Below, piece by piece: positions 15,923 through 25,206 of a stretch of 64,000 nt of DNA. The position numbers were made by a program, and so were the translations under genes. The notes under the pieces were generated by a model. The model was given only the letters and a program-made list of their open reading frames with translations, ran no database searches and had not been told where the DNA came from. Within the stretch, counting starts at the first letter, position 1, and each line of letters opens with the position of its first letter. This stretch comes from Clostridium sp. (GTDB lineage Bacteria > Cyanobacteriota > Vampirovibrionia > Gastranaerophilales > Gastranaerophilaceae): positions 154,855 through 218,854 of the forward strand of contig JAHALR010000002.1 in assembly GCA_018362895.1 (NCBI GenBank), given 5' to 3'.

Positions 15923-18565
15923 ATGGCAACAAAAAAGCAAGCTGAAACTGAAAAGTTGGAAAAAGCTTTTAACAAATCCACTGAGGTTAAAACTCATGAC
16001 GATTTGAAATTAATCATCGAAAGAGCAAAAAAAGCACAAAAAATTTATGCAACTTTCTCTCAAGAACAAGTTGACAAAATCTTCAAAGCAGCAGCGACTG
16101 CCGCTGACAAAATGAGAATTCCTCTTGCAAAAATGGCTGTTGAAGAATCAGGCATGGGCGTTATGGAAGATAAAATTATCAAAAACCACTTTGCTGCTGA
16201 ATATATTTATAACAAATATAAAAATATGAAAACAGCCGGAGTTATTTTTGAAGACAAAGCTAACGGAATTAAAAAAGTAGCTGAACCTATCGGTGTTATT
16301 GCAGCAGTTATTCCTACAACTAACCCGACTTCTACTGCTATTTTTAAATCATTAATCGCATTGAAAACAAGAAACGCTCTTGTATTTTCACCTCACCCGA
16401 GAGCTAAAAAATGTACTATTGAAGCTGCAAGAATAGTTCTGGAAGCTGCTGTTAAAGCAGGTGCTCCTGACGGACTTATTGCATGGATTGATGAACCTTC
16501 TGTTGAACTTTCAGGCGCATTGATGCACCACGAAGATATCGATATGATTCTTGCAACAGGCGGTCCAGGAATGGTTAAAGCAGCTTACTCTTCAGGCAAA
16601 CCCGCTTTGGGTGTAGGTCCCGGTAACACTCCTGCTGTTATCGATGAAACAGCTGATATCAAGATGGCAGTTTCTTCAATCCTTATGTCAAAAACTTTCG
16701 ACAACGGTATGATTTGTGCTTCTGAACAATCAGTTGTTGTTGTTAAAGACGTATATGAAGAAGTTAAAAAAGAATTTGTTCTGAGAGGTGCTTATATTCT
16801 TTCTAAAGCAGAAAAAGAAAAAGTTGCCAAAACAATCATTAAAGACGGCAGATTGAATGCTGCTATCGTAGGTCAGCCTGCATATAAAATTGCTGAAATG
16901 GCCGGCGTAAGCGTTCCTGAAGATACAAAAGTTATTATCGGTGAAGTTACAGATATTTGTGAAGAAGAATCTTTCGCTCACGAAAAACTTTCTCCCGTAT
17001 TGGCTATGTACAAAGCTAAAGACTTTGATGATGCTGTTCAACAAGCTTATGACCTTGTTGATTTCGGCGGTGCCGGTCACACATCTGTTCTTTATACAGA
17101 TGAAAGAGATTCTGAAAGAATTGAAAAATTTGGTGTTAAACTCCACACTTGCAGAATCTTGATTAACTCACCTTCATCTCAAGGTGGTATAGGTGACTTG
17201 TTCAACTTCAGACTCAATCCGTCTTTGACACTGGGCTGCGGTTCCTGGGGCGGTAACGCAGTTAGCGAAAACGTTGGTCCTCAACACTTATTGAACATCA
17301 AGACAGTTGCTGAAAGGAGAGAAAACATGCTTTGGTACAAAGTTCCTGCAAAAGTATACTTCAAAAGAGGAGCTTTGGATTTGGCTCTCAGAGAATTGCA
17401 AGGTAAAAAACGTGCATTCATCGTTACTGACAGATTCCTGTTCAATTCAGGTATGACTAACGCTATCACAAATACACTTGACGAAATCGGTGTTGATTAT
17501 CAAATCTTCTTTGATGTAAAACCGGATCCGACATTGTCTACAATCAACGACGCAATGATGATGGTTAAAGCATATGAACCTGATGTATTCATCGCATTGG
17601 GCGGTGGTTCTTCTATGGACGCAGCTAAAATCTTGTGGTTAATGTATGAACAGCCTGATACAGTATTCGAAGATATCGCAATGAGATTTATGGATATCAG
17701 AAAGAGAATCTGCATGATTCCCGAACTCGGTAAAAAAGCTGAAATGGTTTGTGTACCGACAACATCAGGTACAGGCTCCGAAGTTACTCCGTTTGCTATC
17801 ATCACTGATGACCAAACAGGTGTTAAATACGCAATCGCTGATTACGCATTGACTCCTAACGTAGCTATCATTGACCCGAACCTTGTTGACTCTATGCCTA
17901 AAGGCTTAACAGCTGTTTCAGGCTACGATGCTATTACTCACGCAATCGAAGCTTACGTATCAGTTATGGCAACAAACTTTACAAACTCTAACTCTTTAGA
18001 AGCTTTGAAACTGTTGTTCAGATACTTGAAACGTTCTTACGATGGAGGCAAAAACGATCCTATCGCAAGAGAAAAAGTTCACTACGCTTCAACTATCGCA
18101 GGTATGGCATTTGCTAACGCCTTCTTGGGTGTATGCCACTCTATGGCTCACAAGCTCGGTGCTATGTTCCACGTACCTCACGGTATGGCTAACGCATTGT
18201 TAATCAATCAGGTTATCAAATTCAACGCAACCGACAAACCGACAAAACAAACAGCATTCCCTCAATACAAGTTCCCGAATGCTAAAGCTAAATACGGTCA
18301 AATTGCTGACGAATTAGGATTGGGCGGAAAAACTGATGACGAAAAAGTTGAATTGTTGCAACAAGCTTTAGTTCAAATGAAAAAAGACCTCGGTTTGCCG
18401 ATGTCTATCAAAGAATTCGGTATTGACGAAAAAGAATTCCTTGATAAGCTTGATGAAATGGTTGAACTTGCATTCGACGATCAATGTACAGGTGCTAACC
18501 CGAGATATCCGTTGTTTGAAGAAATCAAACAAATGTACTTGGATGCATACTACGGAAAAATATAA
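15923..18565 (+). CDS. adhE: Bifunctional acetaldehyde-CoA/alcohol dehydrogenase
   Basis: 880-aa fusion that reduces acetyl-CoA to acetaldehyde and then ethanol, regenerating two NAD+. The N-terminal aldehyde dehydrogenase half carries the catalytic Cys at about C265 (NGMICASEQ). The C-terminal iron-dependent half contains GGGSSMDAAK (NAD site) and the metal-binding His cluster around GVCHSMAHKLG and HVPHGMANA. Length and order are those of AdhE spirosome-forming enzymes. An AAAGGAGAT site precedes the ATG. Codon use is more uniform (GCT/AAA/GAA-rich) than in neighbours, suggesting high expression. Regulation by three Rex-like operators is predicted. Confidence 0.97.
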   Translation: MATKKQAETEKLEKAFNKSTEVKTHDDLKLIIERAKKAQKIYATFSQEQVDKIFKAAATAADKMRIPLAKMAVEESGMGVMEDKIIKNHFAAEYIYNKYKNMKTAGVIFEDKANGIKKVAEPIGVIAAVIPTTNPTSTAIFKSLIALKTRNALVFSPHPRAKKCTIEAARIVLEAAVKAGAPDGLIAWIDEPSVELSGALMHHEDIDMILATGGPGMVKAAYSSGKPALGVGPGNTPAVIDETADIKMAVSSILMSKTFDNGMICASEQSVVVVKDVYEEVKKEFVLRGAYILSKAEKEKVAKTIIKDGRLNAAIVGQPAYKIAEMAGVSVPEDTKVIIGEVTDICEEESFAHEKLSPVLAMYKAKDFDDAVQQAYDLVDFGGAGHTSVLYTDERDSERIEKFGVKLHTCRILINSPSSQGGIGDLFNFRLNPSLTLGCGSWGGNAVSENVGPQHLLNIKTVAERRENMLWYKVPAKVYFKRGALDLALRELQGKKRAFIVTDRFLFNSGMTNAITNTLDEIGVDYQIFFDVKPDPTLSTINDAMMMVKAYEPDVFIALGGGSSMDAAKILWLMYEQPDTVFEDIAMRFMDIRKRICMIPELGKKAEMVCVPTTSGTGSEVTPFAIITDDQTGVKYAIADYALTPNVAIIDPNLVDSMPKGLTAVSGYDAITHAIEAYVSVMATNFTNSNSLEALKLLFRYLKRSYDGGKNDPIAREKVHYASTIAGMAFANAFLGVCHSMAHKLGAMFHVPHGMANALLINQVIKFNATDKPTKQTAFPQYKFPNAKAKYGQIADELGLGGKTDDEKVELLQQALVQMKKDLGLPMSIKEFGIDEKEFLDKLDEMVELAFDDQCTGANPRYPLFEEIKQMYLDAYYGKI

Positions 18566-18590
18566 TTTATTGAGAGTAAGATCCTCAAAG

Positions 18591-18625
18591 AAAGACCCGA
18601 CAGTGAAAGCTGACGGGTCTTTTAT
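18591..18625. terminator. Terminator downstream of adhE
   Basis: AAAGACCCG-A-CAG pairs with CTG-A-CGGGTC across TGAAAG, followed by TTTTATT. On the other strand a weaker TTTCTTTG follows, so it may also end the convergent minus operon. Confidence 0.88.
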
Positions 18626-19962
18626 TATAAGAATAATGCGTGGGCAAATATTTCTCCAACCTGATGATTGTAATATCTTCCGTCATCTTTTGTGAATAAT
18701 TCATTCCAGTGGCTTTTAGGTGTACCGTCCTGAGAATACGACGGATTACACATCATAAGGTGGTGAGTGTTTGTGTCATATCTGAGAGGAAAGAGATCTT
18801 CCATTTGCATAAAGCTCGGGAGTTTGTCGCTTGCGTGTTCGAAACCGAAAAGAGCGTTTCTTATCCTGTTCAGTCGTGTTTCATAAGGTGTTCCGCCTTC
18901 TGTGTTGTCGTTTGACACTTCTACGCCCGGGGCATAATCTCTGGAATATTTAAGCTTGTTTGACCAGTGTTTAACATTGTCAAAATCATCTACCGATACA
19001 AATGCTGTACCTGCATTCAGGCCCATTTTCCTGTATCTTTCAAAATCGTCGGAACTCTTTTCTCCAACAAAGCTCAATGTTGTTTTTCCCGTACGTTTTC
19101 TTATTTCATCAGTAATATACTGCATTTGTTCATATTCCGGCAATGCACCGACACCTGTATAGTTTTGAAGGTCATATCCACCAATATGTTTTGCTGAATC
19201 TACAAAAATAGCTTCGAAACCGGTATTAATTACATTGACCATTTCTTGAATATAAAGCTCCACATGTTCCGGATTGTGCCAGCGGAAGTGTTCGTCCTGC
19301 TCATACGGACGTGCAATTTTTAGCTGATCTTCAGAAATAACGGTTCTGAAACCTGTTTTGAGCCCTCTGAAGTGAGCCAGGTCGTTGAAGGCTTTGAATT
19401 GTTCTTCAGCAGAAAGCTTTTTGGCTATTTCATAGTTGATAATATTCTCGCTGTAACCGCAATTTAGTTTTATTCCATATATGGAATTTTCTTCCCAAGG
19501 TGCTTTATTATATCCGTCACCATATATATTAGGCCATATTTGAGAGAGGATTATGCAGTTTGCCCAGCTTTTTGCTGACGGAGGAATAGCAGGGAGCATT
19601 TTCATTGAACTAAAAATTCCATTTTTGCATCTGTTACCTGTCATTTCGGCAATAGCGCGATTGTTTATTTCTATATAATTAGCCAGACGTCCCCATTTAT
19701 CTCCGTAATCTGGTGATTTAACATCATCTGGAAATGTTCTGTAAAAAGTTGTGCATTCGCATAATGACACAATTGAATCAACTGTTTTTTTTATTGAACG
19801 TGTTAAAAGTTCAACAGGGAGAATGTTTGAAATCCACTGTTTGAGATTTCCATTGTTTAAAGCTCTGTATCTGTGTTCTTCTGTCCATTTGTCAAAATGT
19901 AGTATATCACTGCCACAGAGAACATCGAGCATTTTACTTACTGTATTTTTGTTCTTTTTCAT
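18625..19962 (-). CDS. Divergent TIM-barrel glycoside-hydrolase-like protein (GH13-like)
   Basis: 445 aa from the ATG at 19962; the longer frame runs into the upstream gene, so this start is preferred although no ribosome-binding site is clear. Three segments resemble the alpha-amylase clan: GFEAIFVDSAKHIGG (nucleophile-like D255 followed by AKH), SFVGEKSSDD (acid/base-like E301) and GVEVSNDNTEGG (third-acid-like). The invariant Arg two residues before the nucleophile is missing and the first conserved region is not evident. No signal peptide. It follows an SMR transporter by about 53 nt. Family and activity are uncertain. Confidence 0.5.
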   Translation of the reverse strand: MKKNKNTVSKMLDVLCGSDILHFDKWTEEHRYRALNNGNLKQWISNILPVELLTRSIKKTVDSIVSLCECTTFYRTFPDDVKSPDYGDKWGRLANYIEINNRAIAEMTGNRCKNGIFSSMKMLPAIPPSAKSWANCIILSQIWPNIYGDGYNKAPWEENSIYGIKLNCGYSENIINYEIAKKLSAEEQFKAFNDLAHFRGLKTGFRTVISEDQLKIARPYEQDEHFRWHNPEHVELYIQEMVNVINTGFEAIFVDSAKHIGGYDLQNYTGVGALPEYEQMQYITDEIRKRTGKTTLSFVGEKSSDDFERYRKMGLNAGTAFVSVDDFDNVKHWSNKLKYSRDYAPGVEVSNDNTEGGTPYETRLNRIRNALFGFEHASDKLPSFMQMEDLFPLRYDTNTHHLMMCNPSYSQDGTPKSHWNELFTKDDGRYYNHQVGEIFAHALFL

Positions 19963-20015
19963 AAGAACAATATAAAAAATACATTCTCTGAAAACATTAC
20001 ACAAAATATTAATTT

Positions 20016-20342
20016 TTAGGCAACTGTTTTTGAGAATATTTTTATGATTAAAACACCGCAAAGAATGAGTAAAATACCGATAATAGCAGGTGTATCAAGG
20101 ACCTGCTTGTGGACGAGCCAGCCCAGAAGAGCAATCCCTACAATCCCTACACCTGACCAAATTGCGTAAATTATACCGGTGGGAAGTGTCTGTATGCTTA
20201 GGCTAAGCATATAAAAAGAAAGTGCATAGCCTGCAATAGTTAATATTGACGGAATTAACACAGTAAAGCCGTTTGTATCTTTAAGCATAGTTGTAGCAAA
20301 GATTTCTGATATGATTGCGATTGCTAAATAAATATATTCCAT
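20016..20342 (-). CDS. SMR-family small multidrug efflux protein
   Basis: 108 aa with four membrane helices. The essential membrane Glu (IISEIFATTMLK, about residue 13) and AIWSGVGIVGIALLGW in the third helix are characteristic of EmrE/QacC-type drug/proton antiporters that work as dimers; paired Sug/Gdx-type relatives export guanidinium and cannot be excluded. It lies 18 nt after the MATE gene in the same orientation. Confidence 0.93.
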   Translation of the reverse strand: MEYIYLAIAIISEIFATTMLKDTNGFTVLIPSILTIAGYALSFYMLSLSIQTLPTGIIYAIWSGVGIVGIALLGWLVHKQVLDTPAIIGILLILCGVLIIKIFSKTVA

Positions 20343-20360
20343 TGTATGTCCTTTAAATTT

Positions 20361-21746
20361 TTATGTTGTAAATCTTTTTTGTAAATTATAATTTGACTTT
20401 GCTTTTTTTACTATTTTCAGAAGGTTTGTGTAATAACCGACAGCCAGAATTGTTGCTGCGCTGACCCAGGCAATCGGGCCTGCATAAAATATTCCGAAAT
20501 AACTAAATTTGACTGCAAGGTACACTGCTGCAAAAGATCTGACAAGAAGCTCGGCTATGCTTGCTAAAAGAGGCAAAAGAGCCTCTCCCATTCCTTGGAG
20601 TGCATTTCTGAATATGAAAATCTGTCCCAGAAAGAAATAGAAGATTGTGCTTATCCAAAGATAGCTTTTTGCGATAGATATGATGTGAGTTTCACTTTTT
20701 CCTATGAAGATTCCGACTATGTTACTTCCGTAAAAATGAATTATAAATGCCATTATCAAACTCAGACTAATATTTATCAAAGAACTCTGGTTTACTCCGG
20801 TTTTTATGCGTGTGAAATTGTTAGCACCATAGTTTTGTGCTGTATAAGCAGCCAGAGCTACGCCGAAAGAAATCATTGGAAGTGTTGCTATTTGTTCTAT
20901 ACGCAAAGCAGCGGTGAACGCTGCTATTACATCGGGACCGAAGGTATTACAAACACTCTGTATAATCAAAATGCCTATGCCGAGAATGGAAAATTGAAGC
21001 GACATCGGGATTCCGACTTTTAAATGTTCAAGGGCAAATGGAATGCTCTGAGTGCTAAGTGCAAATTGCCAGTCTTCTTTTTTTAGATGAAGAATCGGGA
21101 AGCGGGCTTTTACATAAATGATACACATAATGGCAGATACACCCTGTGAAATTACGACTGCTACGGCTGAACCCGGAACACCCCAACCGAATTTCAATAT
21201 AAAAAGAAGTGCAAGGAATATGTTTAATATCGAGGCGAAAATCAAAAAATAAAGCGGTGTTTTACTGTCTCCGAGTGCTCTTACGATGCTTGCCAGAAGG
21301 TTGTATACGTTTACAATAATAAGCCCTGCTACGACAATTTGAATATACCAGTAAGCATCTTTGTATATTACTTTTGGAACATTCATCCAGCCGAGAACTT
21401 TATGCATCAAAAAAGCCAGTGCCAGTGAAAAAATAATGGTAAATGCTGTACTCAAAACAGTTGAAACTGTGACGGAACGTCTTACGCCTTCAGTATCTTT
21501 TGCTCCGAATCTCTGTCCTGTTATTACTGCAAAGCCATTAGTCAGTCCGACTACTACAAACATAAGAAAGAAAAATATAGGCGAAATAGCTCCTACTGCG
21601 GCAAGTGCATTCATTCCGAGAGTTCTTCCGACTATAACTATGTCTGCGATGTTATATAACTGTTGAAATATGTTTCCTATTAATAAAGGCACTGAAAACA
21701 GAATTATGAGTTTCAGCGGGTCGCCTTTTGTCATGTCATTAATCAT
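20361..21746 (-). CDS. MATE-family efflux transporter
   Basis: 461 aa with twelve predicted helices in two homologous halves. The N-terminal PLLIGNIFQQLYNIADIVIVGR and the second-half GIPMSLQFSILGIGILIIQ are the usual start of each half in DinF/NorM-type transporters, which exchange drugs or metabolites for Na+ or H+. It is the first gene of a MATE-SMR-hydrolase-like minus unit. Its substrate cannot be read. Confidence 0.93.
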   Translation of the reverse strand: MINDMTKGDPLKLIILFSVPLLIGNIFQQLYNIADIVIVGRTLGMNALAAVGAISPIFFFLMFVVVGLTNGFAVITGQRFGAKDTEGVRRSVTVSTVLSTAFTIIFSLALAFLMHKVLGWMNVPKVIYKDAYWYIQIVVAGLIIVNVYNLLASIVRALGDSKTPLYFLIFASILNIFLALLFILKFGWGVPGSAVAVVISQGVSAIMCIIYVKARFPILHLKKEDWQFALSTQSIPFALEHLKVGIPMSLQFSILGIGILIIQSVCNTFGPDVIAAFTAALRIEQIATLPMISFGVALAAYTAQNYGANNFTRIKTGVNQSSLINISLSLIMAFIIHFYGSNIVGIFIGKSETHIISIAKSYLWISTIFYFFLGQIFIFRNALQGMGEALLPLLASIAELLVRSFAAVYLAVKFSYFGIFYAGPIAWVSAATILAVGYYTNLLKIVKKAKSNYNLQKRFTT

Positions 21747-21825
21747 ATCGAGCTTAGTTTTCTTTTACTTTAATAATTTATATATTACAATACAAAAGGT
21801 TATTTACAAACTCAATGGCATGTAT

Positions 21826-22617
21826 ATGATAAAACTTATTGTTACCGATTTGGACGGAACCTTGCTTACAGATGACAGGACTTTGCCTGAGGATTTTGAC
21901 GAGGTTTTGGATAAAATTAGAAAGAAAGATATTCTTTTTTGTGCTGCAAGCGGGAGAAGCTGGTATACAATCAAAAAACTTTTTAAAAACAATGGTGAAA
22001 AAGTTTTTTATATAAGTGATAACGGTGCGTATCTTACTGACGGTAAATGTTATGAAGAGGTGAATTTTGCACTCACAAAAAAACAGTCTGAAGCTGTTGT
22101 TTCTGAATGCTTAAAGATTGAAGGACTTCAGGTAATTATGTGTGCAAAAGACAGGGCTTATTTTGTTTCTCCTGATTCTAAATATTTAAATATTATAAAT
22201 GAATATTATATAAATTATGAAATAGTTGATGATTACAGAAAAATTGAAGAACAGATTCTAAAAATAGCCGTCTATGATCCTGAAGGTTCAGCCGTGAACG
22301 GGTATCCAAAAATAAAAGATAAACTGGAGAAAGAGCTTATTGCTGTGGTTTCTGCAAACAACTGGTTTGATATAATGAACAAAAATGTAAATAAGGGTGT
22401 AGCTTTGAGAAAAATTCAGGCTCATTTTGGTATTACAAGAGCTGAAACAATGGCTTTTGGGGATTTTAATAATGATATAGAAATGTTAAAGGAGGCTGAA
22501 TATTCTTTTGCAATGGCAAACAGCAATGATTGTGTAAAATCTGCTGCAAATTATGAAGCTGAATCGAATAACAATTTCGGTGTCACAAAAGCAATAAAAG
22601 AAATTTGTGTGCAATAA
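21826..22617 (+). CDS. Cof-type HAD-superfamily phosphatase
   Basis: 263 aa from ATG 21826 (MIKLIVTDLDGTLL). A longer frame starting inside the divergent MATE gene is rejected because the HAD motif I must be near the N-terminus. Motif I is DLDGTL with the nucleophile Asp at residue 8, followed by a Cof-type cap and motif III/IV GDFNNDIEML. Typical activity is dephosphorylation of sugar phosphates or flavin precursors; the substrate is unknown. No strong ribosome-binding site is present. Confidence 0.9.
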   Translation: MIKLIVTDLDGTLLTDDRTLPEDFDEVLDKIRKKDILFCAASGRSWYTIKKLFKNNGEKVFYISDNGAYLTDGKCYEEVNFALTKKQSEAVVSECLKIEGLQVIMCAKDRAYFVSPDSKYLNIINEYYINYEIVDDYRKIEEQILKIAVYDPEGSAVNGYPKIKDKLEKELIAVVSANNWFDIMNKNVNKGVALRKIQAHFGITRAETMAFGDFNNDIEMLKEAEYSFAMANSNDCVKSAANYEAESNNNFGVTKAIKEICVQ

Positions 22618-22657
22618 AATTTATGTTCATGTTTTATATTTTTCATAAGGAAAATAT

Positions 22658-23557
22658 ATGAACATAAATTTTTCTCAGTTAAAACCATATACAGCTGTTA
22701 ATAATCACATTAAACCTTTGATTTTGAGTTTTAAGTCATCTCAAATCTCAAAATCGGATACTTTTGAAAAACAATCTGACAGGCAGGTTTTTCAGATGTC
22801 TGTATACAATCCTTTTACGCTTTCATACAGTTCTGATACGGTGGATATGGATTTGTCCAGACCTCAAAAGATTCAGCTTTCAAAAAATTCGAGGAAAAGA
22901 TATTCGGATAAAACTCTAAGTCTTGACTATGATCCCGATAGAACAGGATATTTGTTTGATAAACAAAGAAACCGAAGGCTAAAAGTTGTTATTTTAAAAG
23001 CAAAAAGTAATGATTATGAAAACGCATATTTGTTTATGTCTCCGAATTTAAAAAGGGAATACGGGTATGTTAGTTTCACTGATTGTGTTAATCCTAAAGA
23101 AAGAATGAATATTGATTTTTTGGATGAAGATTTGCTCATAGATTACCCTCAACTCGGTATCCAGGGCAGGAGAATTATTGTTGACTATCTTCAAAACTGG
23201 AATGATTCCAAAATTGGCGGTATTGGCAGGCTTGCTGACAAATTGACAGTGGAATATTGTCTTGAAAATAATATGAAGCCGATTATTGTCTCAAATGCTG
23301 ACCATGGGTCTCATGCTGCGCATTACTTAAGGGGCAAGAGATTTTTACCACTGTCAAAAGATTCTTATTCTTATGATTCTTTTAAGTCAAAATATGGAAG
23401 CAGTAATGTTAATGAGGTCTTGAAAAAACTTTTTGAGCAAGCAAAGAAAAATGATGAATTTTCTATCGATGTCAGTAACTGGGGGCTTTTGCCGATGTAT
23501 ATGCCTGAAGAGCTTGCACAAAAGTATATTAAAGAGTTAAAATCTGAAAAGAAATAA
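22658..23557 (+). CDS. Hypothetical protein with a GNAT-like C-terminal half
   Basis: 299 aa. The N-terminal 30 residues are basic/Asn-rich and end in LSFKSS (S24-F25), the tag-like element shared with other large proteins here. Residues about 180-235 (GGIGRLADKLTVEYCLENNM, then SNADHGSHAAHYLRGKRFLPL) are arranged like the acetyl-CoA-binding and A-x-x-Y-x-x-x-G-F segments of GNAT acetyltransferases. That fold call is tentative. A clear AAGGA site precedes the ATG. It lies 40 nt after the HAD gene. Confidence 0.6.
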   Translation: MNINFSQLKPYTAVNNHIKPLILSFKSSQISKSDTFEKQSDRQVFQMSVYNPFTLSYSSDTVDMDLSRPQKIQLSKNSRKRYSDKTLSLDYDPDRTGYLFDKQRNRRLKVVILKAKSNDYENAYLFMSPNLKREYGYVSFTDCVNPKERMNIDFLDEDLLIDYPQLGIQGRRIIVDYLQNWNDSKIGGIGRLADKLTVEYCLENNMKPIIVSNADHGSHAAHYLRGKRFLPLSKDSYSYDSFKSKYGSSNVNEVLKKLFEQAKKNDEFSIDVSNWGLLPMYMPEELAQKYIKELKSEKK

Positions 23558-23578
23558 AAATATTTGCGGGGGTGAATT

Positions 23579-24235
23579 ATGGTGCATAATGAGTTTATAA
23601 AAGAACGCAACAGAAAACTTGGTGAAAAAGTTGTAAGCGCTTTTAAGAAAAGACATTTTGATGCTTATTTTTGTGAAGATAAAGAAGAAGCACTAAAAAA
23701 GATTCTCGAGTTTATTTCCATTGATGATGTAATTGCGTGGGGTGGTTCTATGTCAGTAATAGAGCTCGGACTTGTGGATTATTTGGAAGAAAACGGTTAT
23801 AAAACAATAAATAGAGATAAGTCATCAACTCCTGATGAAAAACTTAAATGTGCGTATGACAGCTTTAAGGCAGATATTTTTCTTATGAGCGCAAACGCAG
23901 TGAGTGAAGACGGACAGCTTGTTAATATAGACGGATTGGGAAACAGGCTGGCTGCATTATGCTTTGGACCGAAAAATGTTTTTGTGATAGCAGGCATGAA
24001 CAAAGTTGAAAAAACAATTGAAGATGCTTATAAACGGGCAAGAACTTTTGCCGCCCCTTGTAACACACAAAGAATAAATTCAATGTCTCCCAGAAAAACC
24101 CCCTGTGTTCAAACAGGAAGCTGTGCTGATTGTTTAAGTCCTGATTCAATTTGTGCACAAATATTAACAACAAGACTATGCAGACCTGATGGCAGAATCA
24201 AAGTTTTTCTTGTGAACGAATCTTTAGGCTATTGA
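23579..24235 (+). CDS. LUD-domain protein (LutC/YkgG-like)
   Basis: 218-aa LUD-fold protein. DVIAWGGSMSVIELGL and AVSEDGQLVNIDGLGNRLAALCFGPKNVFVIAGMNK are characteristic. The C-terminus has four Cys (TPCVQTGSCADCLSPDSIC), more than in LutC, which could bind a cluster or metal. LutC works with LutA/LutB in lactate oxidation, but neither partner is nearby, so the function may differ; single LUD proteins of this length are common in anaerobes. A GGGGGTG site precedes the ATG. Confidence 0.88.
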   Translation: MVHNEFIKERNRKLGEKVVSAFKKRHFDAYFCEDKEEALKKILEFISIDDVIAWGGSMSVIELGLVDYLEENGYKTINRDKSSTPDEKLKCAYDSFKADIFLMSANAVSEDGQLVNIDGLGNRLAALCFGPKNVFVIAGMNKVEKTIEDAYKRARTFAAPCNTQRINSMSPRKTPCVQTGSCADCLSPDSICAQILTTRLCRPDGRIKVFLVNESLGY

Positions 24236-24239
24236 TAAA

Positions 24240-25145
24240 CTATTTTATCTGTCTTTTTATTTCGTTTTTTACATCAGAAAGCGGGCCGCTGTTGGGGTTT
24301 ACGAAATTTGAATAATACTTTTTAGCATATGTGAACGGAAATCTCGGAATCCAGCCGAGTTTCACAAATATCGTAGCCACATCTGCCCCCTGAGAGAGCA
24401 TTAAATCATCGATTGTTTCTTCATATGCAGGTGATATTGATGAAAATATTTTTAAAATATAGTCTGTTGCCGTAATTGCAGAATAACCGGAGATTAATCC
24501 TGTGTTAGCAGCCAGATGTGTAACCTTGAATTCTTTTTCATCAATTACGACTTTTTTGACTCCTTCTGGAAGTGTTATGTCATCTTTTGTCATTTTTTCA
24601 ATTTCATACCATTCTCCCTCATATCTGATTCGTAAGGCATGAGGATTTGGCATATATATGTCATCAAATTCGTTTTTGAGAAGAATTTTTCCCGTTTCAT
24701 CAACTATTCCATATTTATATTTTTTGCAAGTTAAAAACATCTTTCCAAAAAGAGGTTCAATAGATGAATATTCCGGCTTTATTATTGCATTACCTTTTTC
24801 ATCATAAAGTCCGTAATCATTGTCATTACCAAGCTTTACATACTTGCCGAATACTCTTTCAACATGTCTGTATTTCGGTTTAACAAGAAATTGACCGGAT
24901 GTATCCATTAGTCCGAATCTGTTTTTTTTCTGTACAATCCAGGCAGAATCACCTACTCTGATGAGTTTTTTGTATTTTGCATCAACTATGACATTGCCCT
25001 TATTGTCTTTCAGTCCAAAGTTATTTTTTTCACTAAAGACTGTTACATCAGACATTTTCAACGGCGGTTTGTTTTGTGTTTGTGCAAACGAGCCTGTTTG
25101 TGTAAGTAATAAGATTAACCCGATTAAAACTAAACTCTTTTTCAT
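24240..25145 (-). CDS. Secreted WG-repeat protein
   Basis: 301 aa with an N-terminal signal peptide (KKSLVLIGLILLLTQTGSFA). Residues about 40-185 contain four WG-type beta repeats, each with the pattern [FY]G-[LI]-x-D-x-x-G-x-x-[IL]-x-x-x-[FY] (NFGLKDNKGN, RFGLMDTSGQ, DYGLYDEKGN, KYGIVDETGK). Such repeats form beta structures for protein binding on the cell surface or periplasm. The C-terminal 100 residues are unrecognised. Convergent with the LUD gene, 4 nt between stops. Confidence 0.88.
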   Translation of the reverse strand: MKKSLVLIGLILLLTQTGSFAQTQNKPPLKMSDVTVFSEKNNFGLKDNKGNVIVDAKYKKLIRVGDSAWIVQKKNRFGLMDTSGQFLVKPKYRHVERVFGKYVKLGNDNDYGLYDEKGNAIIKPEYSSIEPLFGKMFLTCKKYKYGIVDETGKILLKNEFDDIYMPNPHALRIRYEGEWYEIEKMTKDDITLPEGVKKVVIDEKEFKVTHLAANTGLISGYSAITATDYILKIFSSISPAYEETIDDLMLSQGADVATIFVKLGWIPRFPFTYAKKYYSNFVNPNSGPLSDVKNEIKRQIK

Positions 25146-25160
25146 ATTAGAATGATAACA

Positions 25161-25169
25161 TGATATAAT
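25161..25169 (+). promoter_or_regulatory. Extended -10 promoter for the AsmA-like gene
   Basis: TGATATAAT is a full extended -10 element; the start point would be near 25176, about 30 nt before the ATG. Confidence 0.55.
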
Positions 25170-25206
25170 TCATTTAGGAAAGATTATTTTAAAAGAGTGG
25201 TTGAGA

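Noticed and set aside
16730..17146. Minus-strand 138-aa frame inside adhE
   Set aside because: Antisense shadow; the Phe/Asn-rich sequence reflects Lys/Glu/Val codons of adhE on the other strand.
20595..21023. Plus-strand 142-aa frame inside the MATE gene
   Set aside because: Fully antisense to a clear MATE transporter, no ribosome-binding site and no recognisable family.
21670..21825. Upstream extension of the HAD phosphatase
   Set aside because: It would place 50 residues before HAD motif I and overlap the divergent MATE start; the ATG at 21826 fits the family.
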